64,000 nt of DNA from CAVRUH01 sp963822595 (GTDB taxonomy: Bacteria > Chlamydiota > Chlamydiia > Chlamydiales > Waddliaceae), in NCBI GenBank assembly GCA_963822595.1, contig CAWGIG010000005.1, forward strand, positions 62,001-126,000, given 5' to 3'. Below are positions 1-10,900 of this stretch, in pieces. A model generated the notes under the pieces. It was given only the letters and a program-made list of their open reading frames with translations, did no database searches and was not told the origin of the DNA. Positions within the stretch are counted from its first letter, which is position 1, and each line of letters begins with the position of its first letter. Both the position numbers and the translations under genes were made by a program.

Positions 1-1
1 G

Positions 2-175
2 ATAGAAACAATTAAGCAGTATTTGGCTATGATTCCTCCGGACGACCGGTCTACGATCTTAGAGGGACTCATGGCTTATTGCGACAAGAATCCAAATATA
101 GAAGAATTGCTCAATCCCGAAAAAGCCTTTTCAAAGATCATCAACGGCTTCAACAGGGAAGTGGACGCCGCTTAA
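2..175 (+). CDS. 3' end of an unrecognised gene (partial)
   Basis: An open frame enters from the left edge and ends at TAA 173-175, giving 57 residues that finish in VDAA. The tail is soluble and mildly acidic with no motif I recognise. It converges on mnmH, whose stop lies 9 bp further on, and the space between them holds the start of a half-copy of repeat family A. The 5' part lies outside the window, so function and true length cannot be judged. Confidence 0.55.
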   Translation: METIKQYLAMIPPDDRSTILEGLMAYCDKNPNIEELLNPEKAFSKIINGFNREVDAA

Positions 176-177
176 AT

Positions 178-205
178 GTCCATTCAGTCCATGCCGTCCA
201 TTGTT
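178..205. repeat. Half-copy of repeat family A at the mnmH 3' end
   Basis: The plus strand carries GTCCATTCAGTCCATGCCGT and continues CCATTG, the same GTCCAT-word pattern as the right arms of the foldbacks at 15067-15162, 57691-57779 and 60392-60480. No matching left arm is present. It overlaps the mnmH stop codon and supplies its last codons (MDGMD). Confidence 0.6.
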
Positions 206-1182
206 TTCACAAAATCTTCGCAGGTCATAAACCCCGCTTCAATCGTTATCTTTGGGCGGTCCCTCCTTGTTATGGAGTGTGCATAGGTCTTGTCGTAGTA
301 CTGCAGTACTAATTCGGCGGCTTGGTGAAAGTTTTCAGATTCTAGATTTTCAATGATTTCCTTGGCTCTTTGCCCGCCTAATCTCTTAGTGATGCGCTGG
401 GTTGCCTTAATCAGATCCTGCCTCGTAATGTGCGAATAAGCCTCATGAAGGTTAGCTAAACGAACCTCCAGGGGACGATTAATCACATAAAGCGGAGCTT
501 GCCCCATTTGATCAAAAAAAGGCTTAGGAATGCTGCAAGTGCCGACCAAAGAGCTTTCATCTTCAATCCAAATAGGCCTTTCCTTGTCAAAAGCATGGAG
601 CTGGCAGGCTATCTCGTTCTGAAACTGCTCCGAGGAGGGCTGCGGGGGCATTCCTAGGCTTCCAAAAGCACTCCCTCGGTGGTTTGCCAGCCCCTCAAGA
701 TCGATCACCTGCTCGCCCCTCTTACGAAGCTCTTGCAATAGGGCTGTTTTGCCGCAACCTGTGAACCCTCCAAGAACTTTGAGCTTGTACGGTTTCTCAA
801 ACATCTCCAAAACCCATTGGCGGAATGTTTTATATCCACCCTCAAGGGTCAAAGTCTTGATCCCGGCGGTTTTCAAAAGCCATGCCATCGACGAACTGCG
901 CATCCCTCCGCGCCAGCAATGGACCTTTGCATATTCTCCTGGAATATGCTTGCGTGCATCTTCGACAAAGGTCGTGAGCTTTGGTCCGACAAAAGATAGG
1001 CCTTGCATCACTGCTTCCTGCTGACCAACCTGCTTATAGGTAGTCCCTACGGCAGCACGTTCGTCATCTGTAAATAGGGGGAGGTTCAATGCCCCGGGAA
1101 TACGTCCATGGGCGTATTCCGAGGGGCTGCGGACATCAAAAATAGGCCCGGGGTGGATTAGAAATTCTTCTAAGGGGATCAT
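184..1182 (-). CDS. mnmH: tRNA 2-selenouridine/geranyl-2-thiouridine synthase MnmH
   Basis: 332 residues. An N-terminal rhodanese domain (about 1-125) contains the active-site loop CWRGGMR with the catalytic cysteine near residue 89. A P-loop (GFTGCGKT, about 139-146) follows in the C-terminal half. This rhodanese plus P-loop architecture is that of MnmH/SelU (YbbB), which replaces sulfur by selenium in the wobble 2-thiouridine of tRNAs through a geranylated intermediate. The start ATG overlaps the serS stop as ATGA, so the two tRNA-related genes are probably translationally coupled. The last residues (MDGMD) are encoded by a repeat-A half-copy, so the native C-terminus has probably been replaced or extended. 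No selD is visible in the window. Confidence 0.9.
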   Translation of the reverse strand: MIPLEEFLIHPGPIFDVRSPSEYAHGRIPGALNLPLFTDDERAAVGTTYKQVGQQEAVMQGLSFVGPKLTTFVEDARKHIPGEYAKVHCWRGGMRSSSMAWLLKTAGIKTLTLEGGYKTFRQWVLEMFEKPYKLKVLGGFTGCGKTALLQELRKRGEQVIDLEGLANHRGSAFGSLGMPPQPSSEQFQNEIACQLHAFDKERPIWIEDESSLVGTCSIPKPFFDQMGQAPLYVINRPLEVRLANLHEAYSHITRQDLIKATQRITKRLGGQRAKEIIENLESENFHQAAELVLQYYDKTYAHSITRRDRPKITIEAGFMTCEDFVKTMDGMD

Positions 1183-2459
1183 GATTTTGGAGTGATCGTC
1201 TTTAATCCATCCAAATAGGGCTGCAATACCGCAGGGATATTTATAGACCCATCTTCATTTTGGTTATTTTCCAGGATAGCCACCATCAAGCGAGAGGTTG
1301 CTAGTCCTGATCCATTCAAGGTATGAACGAATTCAGGCTTTTCTCCCTTCTCCCTATAGCGGATATTCGATCGGCGCGCCTGATAATCGGTACAATTCGA
1401 AATAGACGATACTTCATAATACCGATCCTGTCCCGGAAGCCAAACTTCGACGTCGACAGTCTTCGCTGAGGCAAAAGACATATCTCCGGTGACTAACAGA
1501 GATAGACGATAATGGAGGCCCAGACCTTGGAGGATCCCTTCAGCATTGGCAATCATCTCATCAAAGATTTTGGGGCTTTCAGTAGGCTTGCAGAAGCTAA
1601 ACATCTCCACTTTGTTGAATTGGTGGGTACGGATAAGCCCCCTTTCGTTGGCCCCTGCCGCTCCTGCTTCCCTGCGGAAGCAAGGGGTGTAGGCCATATA
1701 TTTCAGCGGAAGGTCCTCTTCGGAAAGAATTTCATCCGCATGAAGTCCATTGAGGGAAACCTCTGCTGTCGGGATAAGGTAGAGGTGAAATTCATCATCA
1801 TGGAGCTTAAATTGCTGGTGTTCGAATTTAGGCAGTTGTCCCGAGCCAAAAAGAATATCGGGACGGACCAAAAGGGGCGGCATATGCTGTTTGAACCCTT
1901 TTTTGAGGTTGCAGCTTATAAGGTAGTTGATGAGGGCCCATTCTAGTTGAGCGCCTAGTCCCGTGTAAATCGGCCAGCCGGCACCTGTGATTTTAGCCCC
2001 TCTTTTGAAGTCAAAAAGGTTTAATTTTTCGTTTAGTTCGACGTGATTCTTAAAGGGGAAGGAAAAACTGGGCTTTTGACCATGTACTTTCGTGATGACA
2101 TTCTCTTTAGGATCGGGAGATATCTTGATATCGTCCATAGGGAGGTTCGGGAGAATTGACATTTCGGTCTTGAATTTCTCCTCCAACTCGCTCAATTCCC
2201 GGTCGATTAATTGGATTTCCGTAGCCATTTCGGACATTTTCTCCATCATATCATCGAAAGGTTCTCCTTTGCGCTTCTTTTCGCCAACCTCTTTGGAACA
2301 GGCATTTCTGGACGATTTTAGCTGTTCTACCTTCGTTTTTAAGAGGCGGATTTTGTGGTCATATTCGACGATATTTGTGAGATTTACCGTCGGTTCTTTG
2401 GTTTTCAGTTTCTCTTCGACACCCTTTGGGTTGTCACGGATTAGTTTAATATCGAGCAT
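1179..2459 (-). CDS. serS: Seryl-tRNA synthetase
   Basis: 426 residues, normal length for bacterial SerRS. The N-terminal ~110 residues are a charged helical hairpin, the tRNA-binding coiled-coil arm. The class II catalytic core shows motif 2 (PCFRREAGAAG, followed by RTHQFNKVE) and motif 3 (NGSGLATSRLMVA). It charges tRNA-Ser with serine in the cytoplasm. The start is supported by AAGGAAG about 8 nt upstream. It is first in a two-gene minus-strand unit with mnmH and divergent from smc across a 118-bp AT-rich spacer. I see no T-box-like structure in the leader. Confidence 0.97.
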   Translation of the reverse strand: MLDIKLIRDNPKGVEEKLKTKEPTVNLTNIVEYDHKIRLLKTKVEQLKSSRNACSKEVGEKKRKGEPFDDMMEKMSEMATEIQLIDRELSELEEKFKTEMSILPNLPMDDIKISPDPKENVITKVHGQKPSFSFPFKNHVELNEKLNLFDFKRGAKITGAGWPIYTGLGAQLEWALINYLISCNLKKGFKQHMPPLLVRPDILFGSGQLPKFEHQQFKLHDDEFHLYLIPTAEVSLNGLHADEILSEEDLPLKYMAYTPCFRREAGAAGANERGLIRTHQFNKVEMFSFCKPTESPKIFDEMIANAEGILQGLGLHYRLSLLVTGDMSFASAKTVDVEVWLPGQDRYYEVSSISNCTDYQARRSNIRYREKGEKPEFVHTLNGSGLATSRLMVAILENNQNEDGSINIPAVLQPYLDGLKTITPKS

Positions 2460-2577
2460 AAGTGGACTTCCTTATCTATTTAATAGACAAGTAAATATAG
2501 CTATAGAGGTATTATTTAAGTAGGAAAAAATGATCATTTGAGTAATAATTAGATTTTACTTTTTACATATTGATACC

Positions 2578-5500
2578 ATGCGTTTAAAAAAATTAGAACT
2601 TTTAGGCTTTAAATCCTTCGCAGACAAAACAGTCCTCGAGTTTCACGAGGGAATAACTGTTATTGTCGGTCCTAATGGATGTGGTAAATCTAATATATCT
2701 GATGCCTTCCGTTGGGTCCTGGGGGAGCAGTCTGCGAAATCCCTTCGCGGAGGTAAAATGCATGATGTCATTTTCTCTGGAGCCAACACGCGTAAGCCTT
2801 TAAATATCGCCGAAGTCTCTCTGACGATGACGGAAGTGGAGGGAACTCTCCCCACACAATTCGAAGAAGTTTCTGTAAAAAGACGTGTTCATCGAAGTGG
2901 AGAAGGCGAATATCTCATCAATAATAAGGCTACCCGTTTGAAAGATGTTCAAGATTTCTTCATGGGTTCCGGAATCGGAAAAGATAATTTCGCGATCATC
3001 GCCCAGAATCAGATGGAAAAAGTTATCAATAGCTCGCCGATAGAAAGACGTTTTATTTTCGAACAGGCTTCCGGCATCGAACGTTTCTTACACAGAAAAA
3101 ATGAAGCCCTAAGAAAATTAGAACAGACTGAAGCTAATGTCGAACGTGTAAAAGACATCCACAAAGAGGTGGAGAGGCAGATTATCGTCTTGGAAGAACA
3201 AGCGGAAATCGCGAGACACTATAAGGAAAACAAAGCAGAACTCGACTACCTAGAGCTTGCTCTAATGTCAACAAAATGGGAAAACCTTCAAAATCGTACT
3301 GAATCCGCAAAGAACAAAGCCGAAGAAAAACAGAACGAGATGAATGCTATCCTCTCTTCTATAGAAGCTGAAGAAGAACAACTTCATCAGTCCAAAAAGA
3401 AATTGACAGAAGGACAATTAGAGCTCCAAAGTAAAAAGGAAGAGGTCTACAAAAGACGCAGCGAAAAAGAAATCAAATCAAAAGAATGGCAAGCGAATCA
3501 ACAAAGACTGCAAGAAGTCATTCATAAAGAAAAACGCTGGTTGCAAGAATTCGATCAGCTCATCGAAAAAAGAAAGCAATGGAAAATCGAAGCCGAAAAT
3601 AACGGAAAACATCTCCAAACAGTTGAAGCCGAACTGCAAATCCTCGAAAAATCACGCAACGAAAATAGAGATAAACTGACTTATCTTGAATCAGAAGTCT
3701 CAAAAATCCGAGAAAGACAGCAAGCTCTCCATCAAGAGCTCGTCAGAGTCCTAAGGAAAGAAAGCGAGTCTGCCAGCGAATTAAAGCAGGATAGCCTCCG
3801 TTTGGAGCATAATCAGGAAAGAAAAAGACACCTTATCGATAGAAAAGAGCGTCTCAACGAGCAAATTAAAGAAATCAATCAGAATTTTGAAGCCAAAAAG
3901 GCGAGTGTTGAGTCTTGGACCGAGTCCGTCGACCAGCAAAAGGAGGGGGTTGCCGCCCTCGAATTCGAGCTGAAAGGGATTCTTCAAGAAATCGATGCAA
4001 ATAAGAAGAAATTAGATGTTGTGGTTAGAGAACTCACTGAAAACCGAGCAAGACAAAAAGTCCTTTTACGCATTCGAGAACAAATGGAAGGTTTTTCCGT
4101 TGGAAGCAAACGTCTCCTCAAGGAATCAGCCACAGCGAATAGTCCGCTCTTCAATAAAGTCAAGGGATTGTATGAATCGATCACCCCTCTAAAAGGGAGT
4201 GAGAAAGCGCTTTCAGTGGCGATGCGTCCCTATTCACAGACTTTAGTGGTAGAAAAACAAGAGGATCTTCAATCTGTTATTCACTTTGCGAAAGAAAACA
4301 ACCTCAAAGACTACTCCATTGTCTGTCTCGAACAACTTTCAGAAAATGCTGCGCCCTTAACGGAAGGAACGCATCTTTTAGATCAAGTCAAAGACAACAG
4401 TATTTCCCGCCACTTTTTAAAGAACGTCTATATTGCTGAAAATACTCAAGACGCATTTCAACTGATGCGTAAAGCGCAAGGCGTGGAAGTTTGGACACAA
4501 GAAGGGGCCTACATCGATCAAAGAGGGGTTATTTTTTATAGCGTTGAAGGAGATAATAATATCTTTATCCGCGAAGCCGAACTGAATACTCTTGAAAAGA
4601 AAATTCGCGAAAATGAAGTAAGCCAAACGGTTTTAGAAGAGTCCTTGAATACGTTTTCTCAAAGAAGAAACGAGATACAAAATAGAAAAACCGAAATGGA
4701 GAAATTGCTCCGTAACGAGGAAATGAAGCTCGTTGAAGCAAACTTCAGCCTTCAAAGATTTCATACGGATTTGACAAGACTTCAAGCGGAACAAGCTAAG
4801 CAAGAAGAAGAAATCAAAGCTATCGATAGCGTTACAGAAAAGCTTCATACTCTGATTCATGACCTCAAACAAAGGCATGCTGAAGCAGTCGCTAAAGCAG
4901 AGGAAATGAAACAGTTGGAATCGGAATTAACGGAAGAGTTAGTCGAAAGGATGGCATTCCTTCAAACGCAGCAAGATGGACTCAAAGATATCGAACCTCG
5001 CTACCAGCGCATGCTCGAAGAGCAAAGAAAAATCAACCATCACATGCATGTTCTAGAAGTGAAGGAGATGGAAAGTCAGCAGCAAGAAAAACATCTTCAG
5101 GATGAAATTAAAAGCATGCAGAACCAGCAAAATGAGATTCAAGGGGATAATTCCGACTTCCAAGAAACTCTTGAAGAAGTTGAGAAGATGCTTGCCGATG
5201 TTCTTGCAAGTACCGCTGAATTCGAAAAAGAAGTCTCAAACAGAAGACATGTCATTGAATCCATCGAACAAAAGATCCATGATAGCCGTCATTTGCTCAA
5301 GCAAATCGAGCAAGATTTTCATCAGTATGGCATTCAAATTGCCCAAATGGAGTCCTCAAGACAGTCTCTAGAAATAGAATTGAATGAAAGATACCACCGC
5401 ACTGTTGAAGAACTCAAAGCGCAACAATTGGTTCTGCAATGCACCATAGAAAAGGCTGAAAGAGATGTGAGAGCTCTTAGACGCAAAATCGAGGAAGCGG

Positions 5501-6120
5501 GCGATATCAATATGACCTCTATCGAAGAATGCGATAAGCATAAAGAGCGGTATACATTCCTTGGCAGTCAAATTGAAGATCTTGAGAAATCAAAGAATGA
5601 ACTCGTTGAAATTATCACTCAGCTAGATGCTGAAAGCCGAAAAATCTTTAAAGAAACCTTTGAAAAAATTCAGGAAAATTTCAGAAAGAATTACCAAATT
5701 CTTTTCAATGGTGGCGAAGCCGATCTACATCTGACAGAAAGCGCAGATGTCCTGGAAGCGGGTATCGAAATTGTTGCAAAACCTCCAGGAAAGCAGATGA
5801 GATCCATCACTCTCCTATCCGGCGGGGAAAAATGCCTTACAGCGATGGCGCTTCTGTTCGCCATCTTCGAGGTCAAACCTGCACCATTCTGTATCCTCGA
5901 CGAAATCGATGCGCCGCTTGACGACTCAAACGTGGAACGTTTCTTGAATGTCGTCAAACAGTTCGTAAGTAAGTGTCAGTTTATTATCATCACGCACAAT
6001 AAGAGAACCATGTCTATCGCAGACGTTATTTTTGGCGTGTCTATGCAGGAGAAAGGGGTGTCTAAAATACTATCCCTTGAATTCAGCCATGAAAAGGCTC
6101 CTGAACCGTCTTTAGTTTAA
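2578..6120 (+). CDS. smc: Chromosome segregation ATPase SMC
   Basis: 1180 residues, typical SMC length. The N-terminus has the ABC-type Walker A GPNGCGKSN (about 32-40). Two long coiled-coil regions flank a hinge at roughly 520-650. The C-terminal head carries the signature LLSGGEK (about 1080) and Walker B with CILDEIDAPLDD. SMC organises and segregates the nucleoid with ScpA/ScpB, neither of which is seen here. No clear ribosome-binding site precedes the ATG, but conservation begins at once (MRLKKLELLGFKSFADKT), which fixes the start. ald follows 26 bp downstream on the same strand and may be co-transcribed. Confidence 0.97.
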   Translation: MRLKKLELLGFKSFADKTVLEFHEGITVIVGPNGCGKSNISDAFRWVLGEQSAKSLRGGKMHDVIFSGANTRKPLNIAEVSLTMTEVEGTLPTQFEEVSVKRRVHRSGEGEYLINNKATRLKDVQDFFMGSGIGKDNFAIIAQNQMEKVINSSPIERRFIFEQASGIERFLHRKNEALRKLEQTEANVERVKDIHKEVERQIIVLEEQAEIARHYKENKAELDYLELALMSTKWENLQNRTESAKNKAEEKQNEMNAILSSIEAEEEQLHQSKKKLTEGQLELQSKKEEVYKRRSEKEIKSKEWQANQQRLQEVIHKEKRWLQEFDQLIEKRKQWKIEAENNGKHLQTVEAELQILEKSRNENRDKLTYLESEVSKIRERQQALHQELVRVLRKESESASELKQDSLRLEHNQERKRHLIDRKERLNEQIKEINQNFEAKKASVESWTESVDQQKEGVAALEFELKGILQEIDANKKKLDVVVRELTENRARQKVLLRIREQMEGFSVGSKRLLKESATANSPLFNKVKGLYESITPLKGSEKALSVAMRPYSQTLVVEKQEDLQSVIHFAKENNLKDYSIVCLEQLSENAAPLTEGTHLLDQVKDNSISRHFLKNVYIAENTQDAFQLMRKAQGVEVWTQEGAYIDQRGVIFYSVEGDNNIFIREAELNTLEKKIRENEVSQTVLEESLNTFSQRRNEIQNRKTEMEKLLRNEEMKLVEANFSLQRFHTDLTRLQAEQAKQEEEIKAIDSVTEKLHTLIHDLKQRHAEAVAKAEEMKQLESELTEELVERMAFLQTQQDGLKDIEPRYQRMLEEQRKINHHMHVLEVKEMESQQQEKHLQDEIKSMQNQQNEIQGDNSDFQETLEEVEKMLADVLASTAEFEKEVSNRRHVIESIEQKIHDSRHLLKQIEQDFHQYGIQIAQMESSRQSLEIELNERYHRTVEELKAQQLVLQCTIEKAERDVRALRRKIEEAGDINMTSIEECDKHKERYTFLGSQIEDLEKSKNELVEIITQLDAESRKIFKETFEKIQENFRKNYQILFNGGEADLHLTESADVLEAGIEIVAKPPGKQMRSITLLSGGEKCLTAMALLFAIFEVKPAPFCILDEIDAPLDDSNVERFLNVVKQFVSKCQFIIITHNKRTMSIADVIFGVSMQEKGVSKILSLEFSHEKAPEPSLV

Positions 6121-6146
6121 TAAAAAATACACACTGGGAGAGCTCT

Positions 6147-7259
6147 ATGTTAATTGGAATTCCAAAAGAAGTGAAAGAGTATGAATTTAGGGTTGGAGCA
6201 ACTCCGGCCATGGTCCGCACTTTTGTTGAAGAGGGACATCAAATCATGGTTCAGACCCAAGCCGGAGAACAAATTGGTTTTTCCGATGCCTTATACAAAG
6301 AAGCCGGAGCAAAAATTGTATATTGTGCAAAAGAAGTGTGGTCTGCAGAAATGATCATCAAAGTAAAGGAACCGCAAGCTTCTGAATTTCCACTCATGCA
6401 TGAAGGGCAAATCCTCTTTTGTTATCTCCATTTAGCGCCGGACCCTATTCAAACAAAACATCTGATTGAGAGCAAAGTGGTGGCTATTGCCTATGAAACA
6501 GTCACGGACAGAAAAGGAAGATTACCTCTCTTGGTTCCGATGAGCGAGATCGCCGGACGTATTGCTATTCAGGTGGGCGCTGTGTCGCTTCAGATGAACA
6601 ATGGAGGCAAAGGATTGCTTCTTGGGGGAGTTCCAGGAGTGTTTTCGGCAAATGTGGTCGTCATTGGCGGAGGCGTTGTAGGGACTGAGGCAGCGCGCAT
6701 GGCGTTGGGTCTTGGTGCAAACGTAACCATTCTAGATAAGAGCTTGGATCGTCTTCGTAATCTTGATACACACTTTGGACCTCATTTGAAAACGCTTTAT
6801 TCGACGACGTTAGAGATTGAGCATGTGTTGAAAACTGCTGATTTAGTGATTGGGGCAGTGTTGATACCGGGAAAAACGGCTCCGCGCTTGGTGACGAGGA
6901 AGATGTTGCATTCGATGGAACCGGGTTCTGTGATAGTGGATGTGGCTATCGATCAGGGGGGTTGCACAGAAACTTCGAGACCGACGACACATGGCAATCC
7001 GACATATGTGGAAGAAGGTATTTTGCATTACTGCGTGACGAATATGCCGGGTGCCTGTGCGAGAACATCGACACTTGCATTGACGAATGCGACGATGGAT
7101 TACGCTTTGAAAATTGCCAACCTAGGGTATAAGAAAGCAATGCGGCAAGATGCCGGCCTTCGCAACGGCCTTAACGTTTGCATGGGTGAAATCACCAACG
7201 AATCGGTCGCTCACGACCTTAAATACGCTTACCTCAACCCGGAAGAAATCCTGGCTTAA
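6147..7259 (+). CDS. ald: Alanine dehydrogenase
   Basis: 370 residues, matching the family's ~371. It begins MLIGIPKEVKEYEFRVGATP, typical of the alanine dehydrogenase/PNT N-terminal domain. The Rossmann fold shows VVIGGGVVGTEAARMA and then VTILD. The family motif NMPGACARTSTLALTNAT is present near residues 299-316. It interconverts L-alanine with pyruvate plus ammonia using NAD, so an intracellular bacterium could feed host alanine into central metabolism or make alanine for wall precursors. A GGGAGAG ribosome-binding site precedes the ATG. A large palindrome follows the stop. Confidence 0.96.
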   Translation: MLIGIPKEVKEYEFRVGATPAMVRTFVEEGHQIMVQTQAGEQIGFSDALYKEAGAKIVYCAKEVWSAEMIIKVKEPQASEFPLMHEGQILFCYLHLAPDPIQTKHLIESKVVAIAYETVTDRKGRLPLLVPMSEIAGRIAIQVGAVSLQMNNGGKGLLLGGVPGVFSANVVVIGGGVVGTEAARMALGLGANVTILDKSLDRLRNLDTHFGPHLKTLYSTTLEIEHVLKTADLVIGAVLIPGKTAPRLVTRKMLHSMEPGSVIVDVAIDQGGCTETSRPTTHGNPTYVEEGILHYCVTNMPGACARTSTLALTNATMDYALKIANLGYKKAMRQDAGLRNGLNVCMGEITNESVAHDLKYAYLNPEEILA

Positions 7260-7275
7260 GAGTCTAGATTTTCCT

Positions 7276-7521
7276 GAGTCCGGAGCGCATCGCGAAGGAC
7301 GAATCCATTAAAGCCCCGGGTGACGCATCGGAACCCGGGGAATAGCGTAAATAAAATATAGAGCCCGGAGCGCATCGCGTAGGGCGACTGATTCAACCAC
7401 CGGAATCAGTCGCCCTTCGCGATGCGCTCCGGGCTCTATATTTTATTTACGCTATTCCCCGGGTTCCGATGCGTCACCCGGGGCTTTAATGGATTCGTCC
7501 TTCGCGATGCGCTCCGGACTC
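7276..7521. repeat. Near-perfect 119-nt-arm palindrome downstream of ald
   Basis: Arms 7276-7394 and 7403-7521 are reverse complements with about one mismatch (CGCGTAGGG against CCCTTCGCG), separated by the 8-nt loop AACCACCG. Each arm contains the word CGGAGCGCATCGCG twice, so four copies occur in alternating orientation. It starts 16 bp after the ald stop and could fold into a very long hairpin. No U-tract follows, so it looks more like a foldback element than a simple terminator. The region is more GC-rich than its surroundings. Confidence 0.9.
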
Positions 7522-7581
7522 TCTGATAGTTTCAAAACGGCTGCCTGAAGAATTAAAAACTACCAAACTCGCGCCACTTGT

Positions 7582-7857
7582 TTAAAGACTATTCCGTATA
7601 AGTGTTGGGTTAATTACTTGTTGCAATAGGCGTGTGCGCTCTCTCTTTTGAGCTATAAAGATCGGACGTATCATTTGAAAGATTATGGAGGCAATATCCC
7701 TATTTATACCATTCGATTTCATTTGTTCGGTCCTTTTCGTTAATAATCCTAAAAAAAAGCTCTGTTCAAACCGTTGACATACATCATATACCGAGAAATC
7801 AGGGGCATACTGTCTGGCTAGCTCAATTTTTTTAAGGAGACCCCCCCTACTAAAGGG
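7582..7857 (-). pseudogene. Possible gene remnant, ~91 open codons
   Basis: On the minus strand a frame is open from the in-frame stop at 7858-7860 down to TAA 7582-7584. It reads as a protein-like, basic helical sequence (for example QYAPDFSVYDVCQRFEQSFF, ending LIRNSL). No ATG, GTG or TTG with a ribosome-binding site opens it; the first ATG is internal. It may be the 3' relic of a lost gene. It lies in the 704-bp gap between ald and the SNF2 gene, in which, apart from the palindrome and a small hairpin, I see nothing else. I do not recognise a family. Confidence 0.2.
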
Positions 7858-7902
7858 TCAATTATGAAGTGCAAGACCATTTTCTTTATGAATGACCCTT
7901 TA
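7851..7902. promoter_or_regulatory. Small dyad upstream of the SNF2 gene
   Basis: TAAAGGGTCA (7851-7860) and TGACCCTTTA (7893-7902) form a perfect 10-bp inverted repeat separated by 32 nt, about 60 bp upstream of the SNF2 start. It could be a paired operator or a leader hairpin. Spacing this wide without a T-run argues against a terminator. Confidence 0.3.
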
Positions 7903-7963
7903 TAGCTTTTACTCTTAAACGTTAAATCTAAATGTGTTATTATGAGGAGATGGTCAAATGTAA

Positions 7964-10900
7964 ATGTTAAGGATTATGACTTTACCCAAGTTTTTACAGA
8001 AATATAAGCTGGAAGCCCAAAAATACCTCGATAAAGGCTGCGTTAAAGAAATTGAATTTTCCGGCCCTACCTACCAAATCAAAGTCATCGAACCTAAATC
8101 GAAAAAAGAAGTGTGGGCCTTCCTCCAACTCGACCCCAAAGGTTGGATCAAAGATAGCTTCTGCTCCTGCAACGAAGGGGAAGCCTGCGTTCATATCGCC
8201 GCGTCCTATTTGCGTATCTTCAACCAGGCCGACTCTCCAATCCACCACCGTTTCCAACGCTCCCTTTGGAATAGAATCGGTTTCCTTTTTCTCGATATTT
8301 GCGGCGATGATCCGGATCTGATTCAAGAAATCGAACCCAACTATTTTACCTGTTTATCTCAAGAGGGCGTCGTTGCATTTTTTGCAAAAGCAAAGAATAA
8401 GCAAGGCGCAGAGCATCTGCATAATATCTTTTATCAAAGAGCCAAACAAACCGAAGAAAATTCGTTAAAGTTTTCAAATCTATCCGAGGAAGATTTGGCC
8501 TTATGGCGACAAGGAAGGCCTTCTTTCGAACTTCGATACGAACTCTCCTACTGGAACGACTTGGCAAAATGGCTGTTCCTCATGCAAGATGACGGAACAC
8601 GTTACAAAATTTCATTTAAATACGACTCCCAAGGGCTTCCTAACGAAATAGTCATCTCATTTTCAGAATTAGAATTAGGATTTTCTCTATCAGAGGCAAA
8701 CCTTGGTTTTATCATCCCTGCTTTAGAGACAGTGGAGTCCCCCTTGAAGGTCCATCAGGTAGATCAAGGGGGCGTTCAGAAAATTACGTATGATAAAGTC
8801 GCAGGCGAATTGATTGTCGAAAACAAAAGAGGCAATAAAGAGGCTTCAGAGGACCCCCAAAAAGATGGAATCATCATCAACGGGTGGATGTATATCCCCA
8901 AAAAAGGATTTTATTCTAACGTCGAGCAAGGGACATTGCAAGGGCCTCGCCTTTCGGGAAAAATGGTTTCGCAGGCATTATCAGAAAACTACGCTTTGAT
9001 AAAATCCAAAATTAAAGGGACTGTATTGCATTTAGATCCGGTTCATGTTTCCTATTCTCTTTATTTTGATAATCTTTGGAATCTGCACCAAGAGGTCTAT
9101 TTATTTCAGCCGGGTGACTTAAACACTCCTTATTCCCGCTTATTCGGCGATTGGGCCTATCTTGAAGATGATGGTTTTTATCCTCTTGAGGGTATTCAAA
9201 GCAATGAAATCCACCGAATTTTCCATCCCGAAGATGTGCCGGATTTTATTCGCGACAACCGTTCTTGGATCGGACATATGGATGGATTTCAATTTCATGT
9301 TTCCGGAATCGAAACGCAATTGAACTATGAAGTCAGTGATGAAGGTGATCTGACCTTTAAAAGAAAGTCCATGTTTGATGAACTTTCACATGATTGTAGA
9401 GACTTTGGGGAATGGATTTATGTCAGAGGCGAGGGGTTCTTCGCAAAGACAGGATCCACGATTCCTAGCGCAGTCACTCCCGGAATGGTTATTCGCGCCG
9501 ATCAAATTCCGCTTTTCATCCGTCAGCATAAAGACGAGCTGCAGATTATACCCGGATTTTTTACTACGATTTGTCCCGTCTCTAAGGCAGGTGTTAGGGT
9601 GGTTGTTCAAGAAGATCAAACCATAGTGATCACTCCCGAGTATGTGATGCTTGAAAGATTTGGAGATAAAAATATCAGAATCTTGGATGAGTTTACATAT
9701 ACACCAGGAAAAGGTTTTTGTGAACTGCAAGGGGATGCAAGACTGCCGGAGCCTTTTCGCCATGCTATTCATATCACCAAAGAAAAAATTCCTCATTTTA
9801 TTGCTACGGAGCTGAAGGCTATAAAAGGGTTTGCAACTTATATTGATCCACGTCTTCTAGCACCTAAAGAATTGCATCTTATTGCCGACACCGTCGAACG
9901 GGAAAAAGGAAATTTTATTCTGAAATTAACCTACGTCGCTGATAATAAACTCATTAAATTCGGATCATTATGGCAAGCCTCCCATGCAAAATCCCCTTAT
10001 CTTTTTTCTGAAGGGGGTTTAATCGACCTTCAAGATGATCGATTTTATCCGCTCCGTTGGATATCAAAAAAGAAGGTTGATCTAAGAAGCAATAAATTAA
10101 CCATGACCCCCATGGAATTGCTCAGAATGATGGCTTTCGACGATGTGGAGGTCAAAGAGGGAAAAGAGTTTGTTGATGAACTTCTGAATGGTGGGACGGT
10201 CTCCGAACCCGATCTCAAAGGAATGGAAGGAACTCTTCGTCCTTATCAAGAATTTGGTGTGCATTGGCTCTGGAACCTCTATCATCGCCATTTATCGGGC
10301 TTGCTATGCGACGATATGGGTTTAGGAAAGACACACCAAGCCATGGCGCTTCTTGTTGCTGTACGCAATCAGCAGAAGGAATTTAAGCCATTTCTGATTA
10401 TTTGTCCGACGTCTGTTCTCTATCACTGGGAAGATAAGTTGAAAATCTATCTTCCTGATTTGAAGGTATGTACTTTTCACGGCATTGGAAGGATTTTGGG
10501 AGAATATGATGTCCTTCTTACTTCGTATGGTGTCTGGAGAAGAGAGTACGAATTTCTCTCAAAATTTGAATTTGAAATAGTGATTCTGGATGAAATTCAG
10601 GCCGCAAAAAATCCCGGAAGTCTTCTGTTTGCATCTTTAAAGGAAATAAAAGCTAGAATGCGTCTGGGGTTAACGGGAACGCCCATTGAAAATCGACTCC
10701 AAGATCTTAAGTCTCTTTTTGATTTGACACTGCCAAATTATATGCCTCCGGAAGCGGACTACAAAAGGTTTTTTGTCGTTCCGATCGAGCGCGATAATGA
10801 CAGAAAGCGACAAGGGCTGCTTTCACGCTTCATTAAGCCGTTCATTATTCGTCGAAGAAAGAAGGATGTTCTTCTGGATCTTCCTGAGAAGGTTGAGGAA

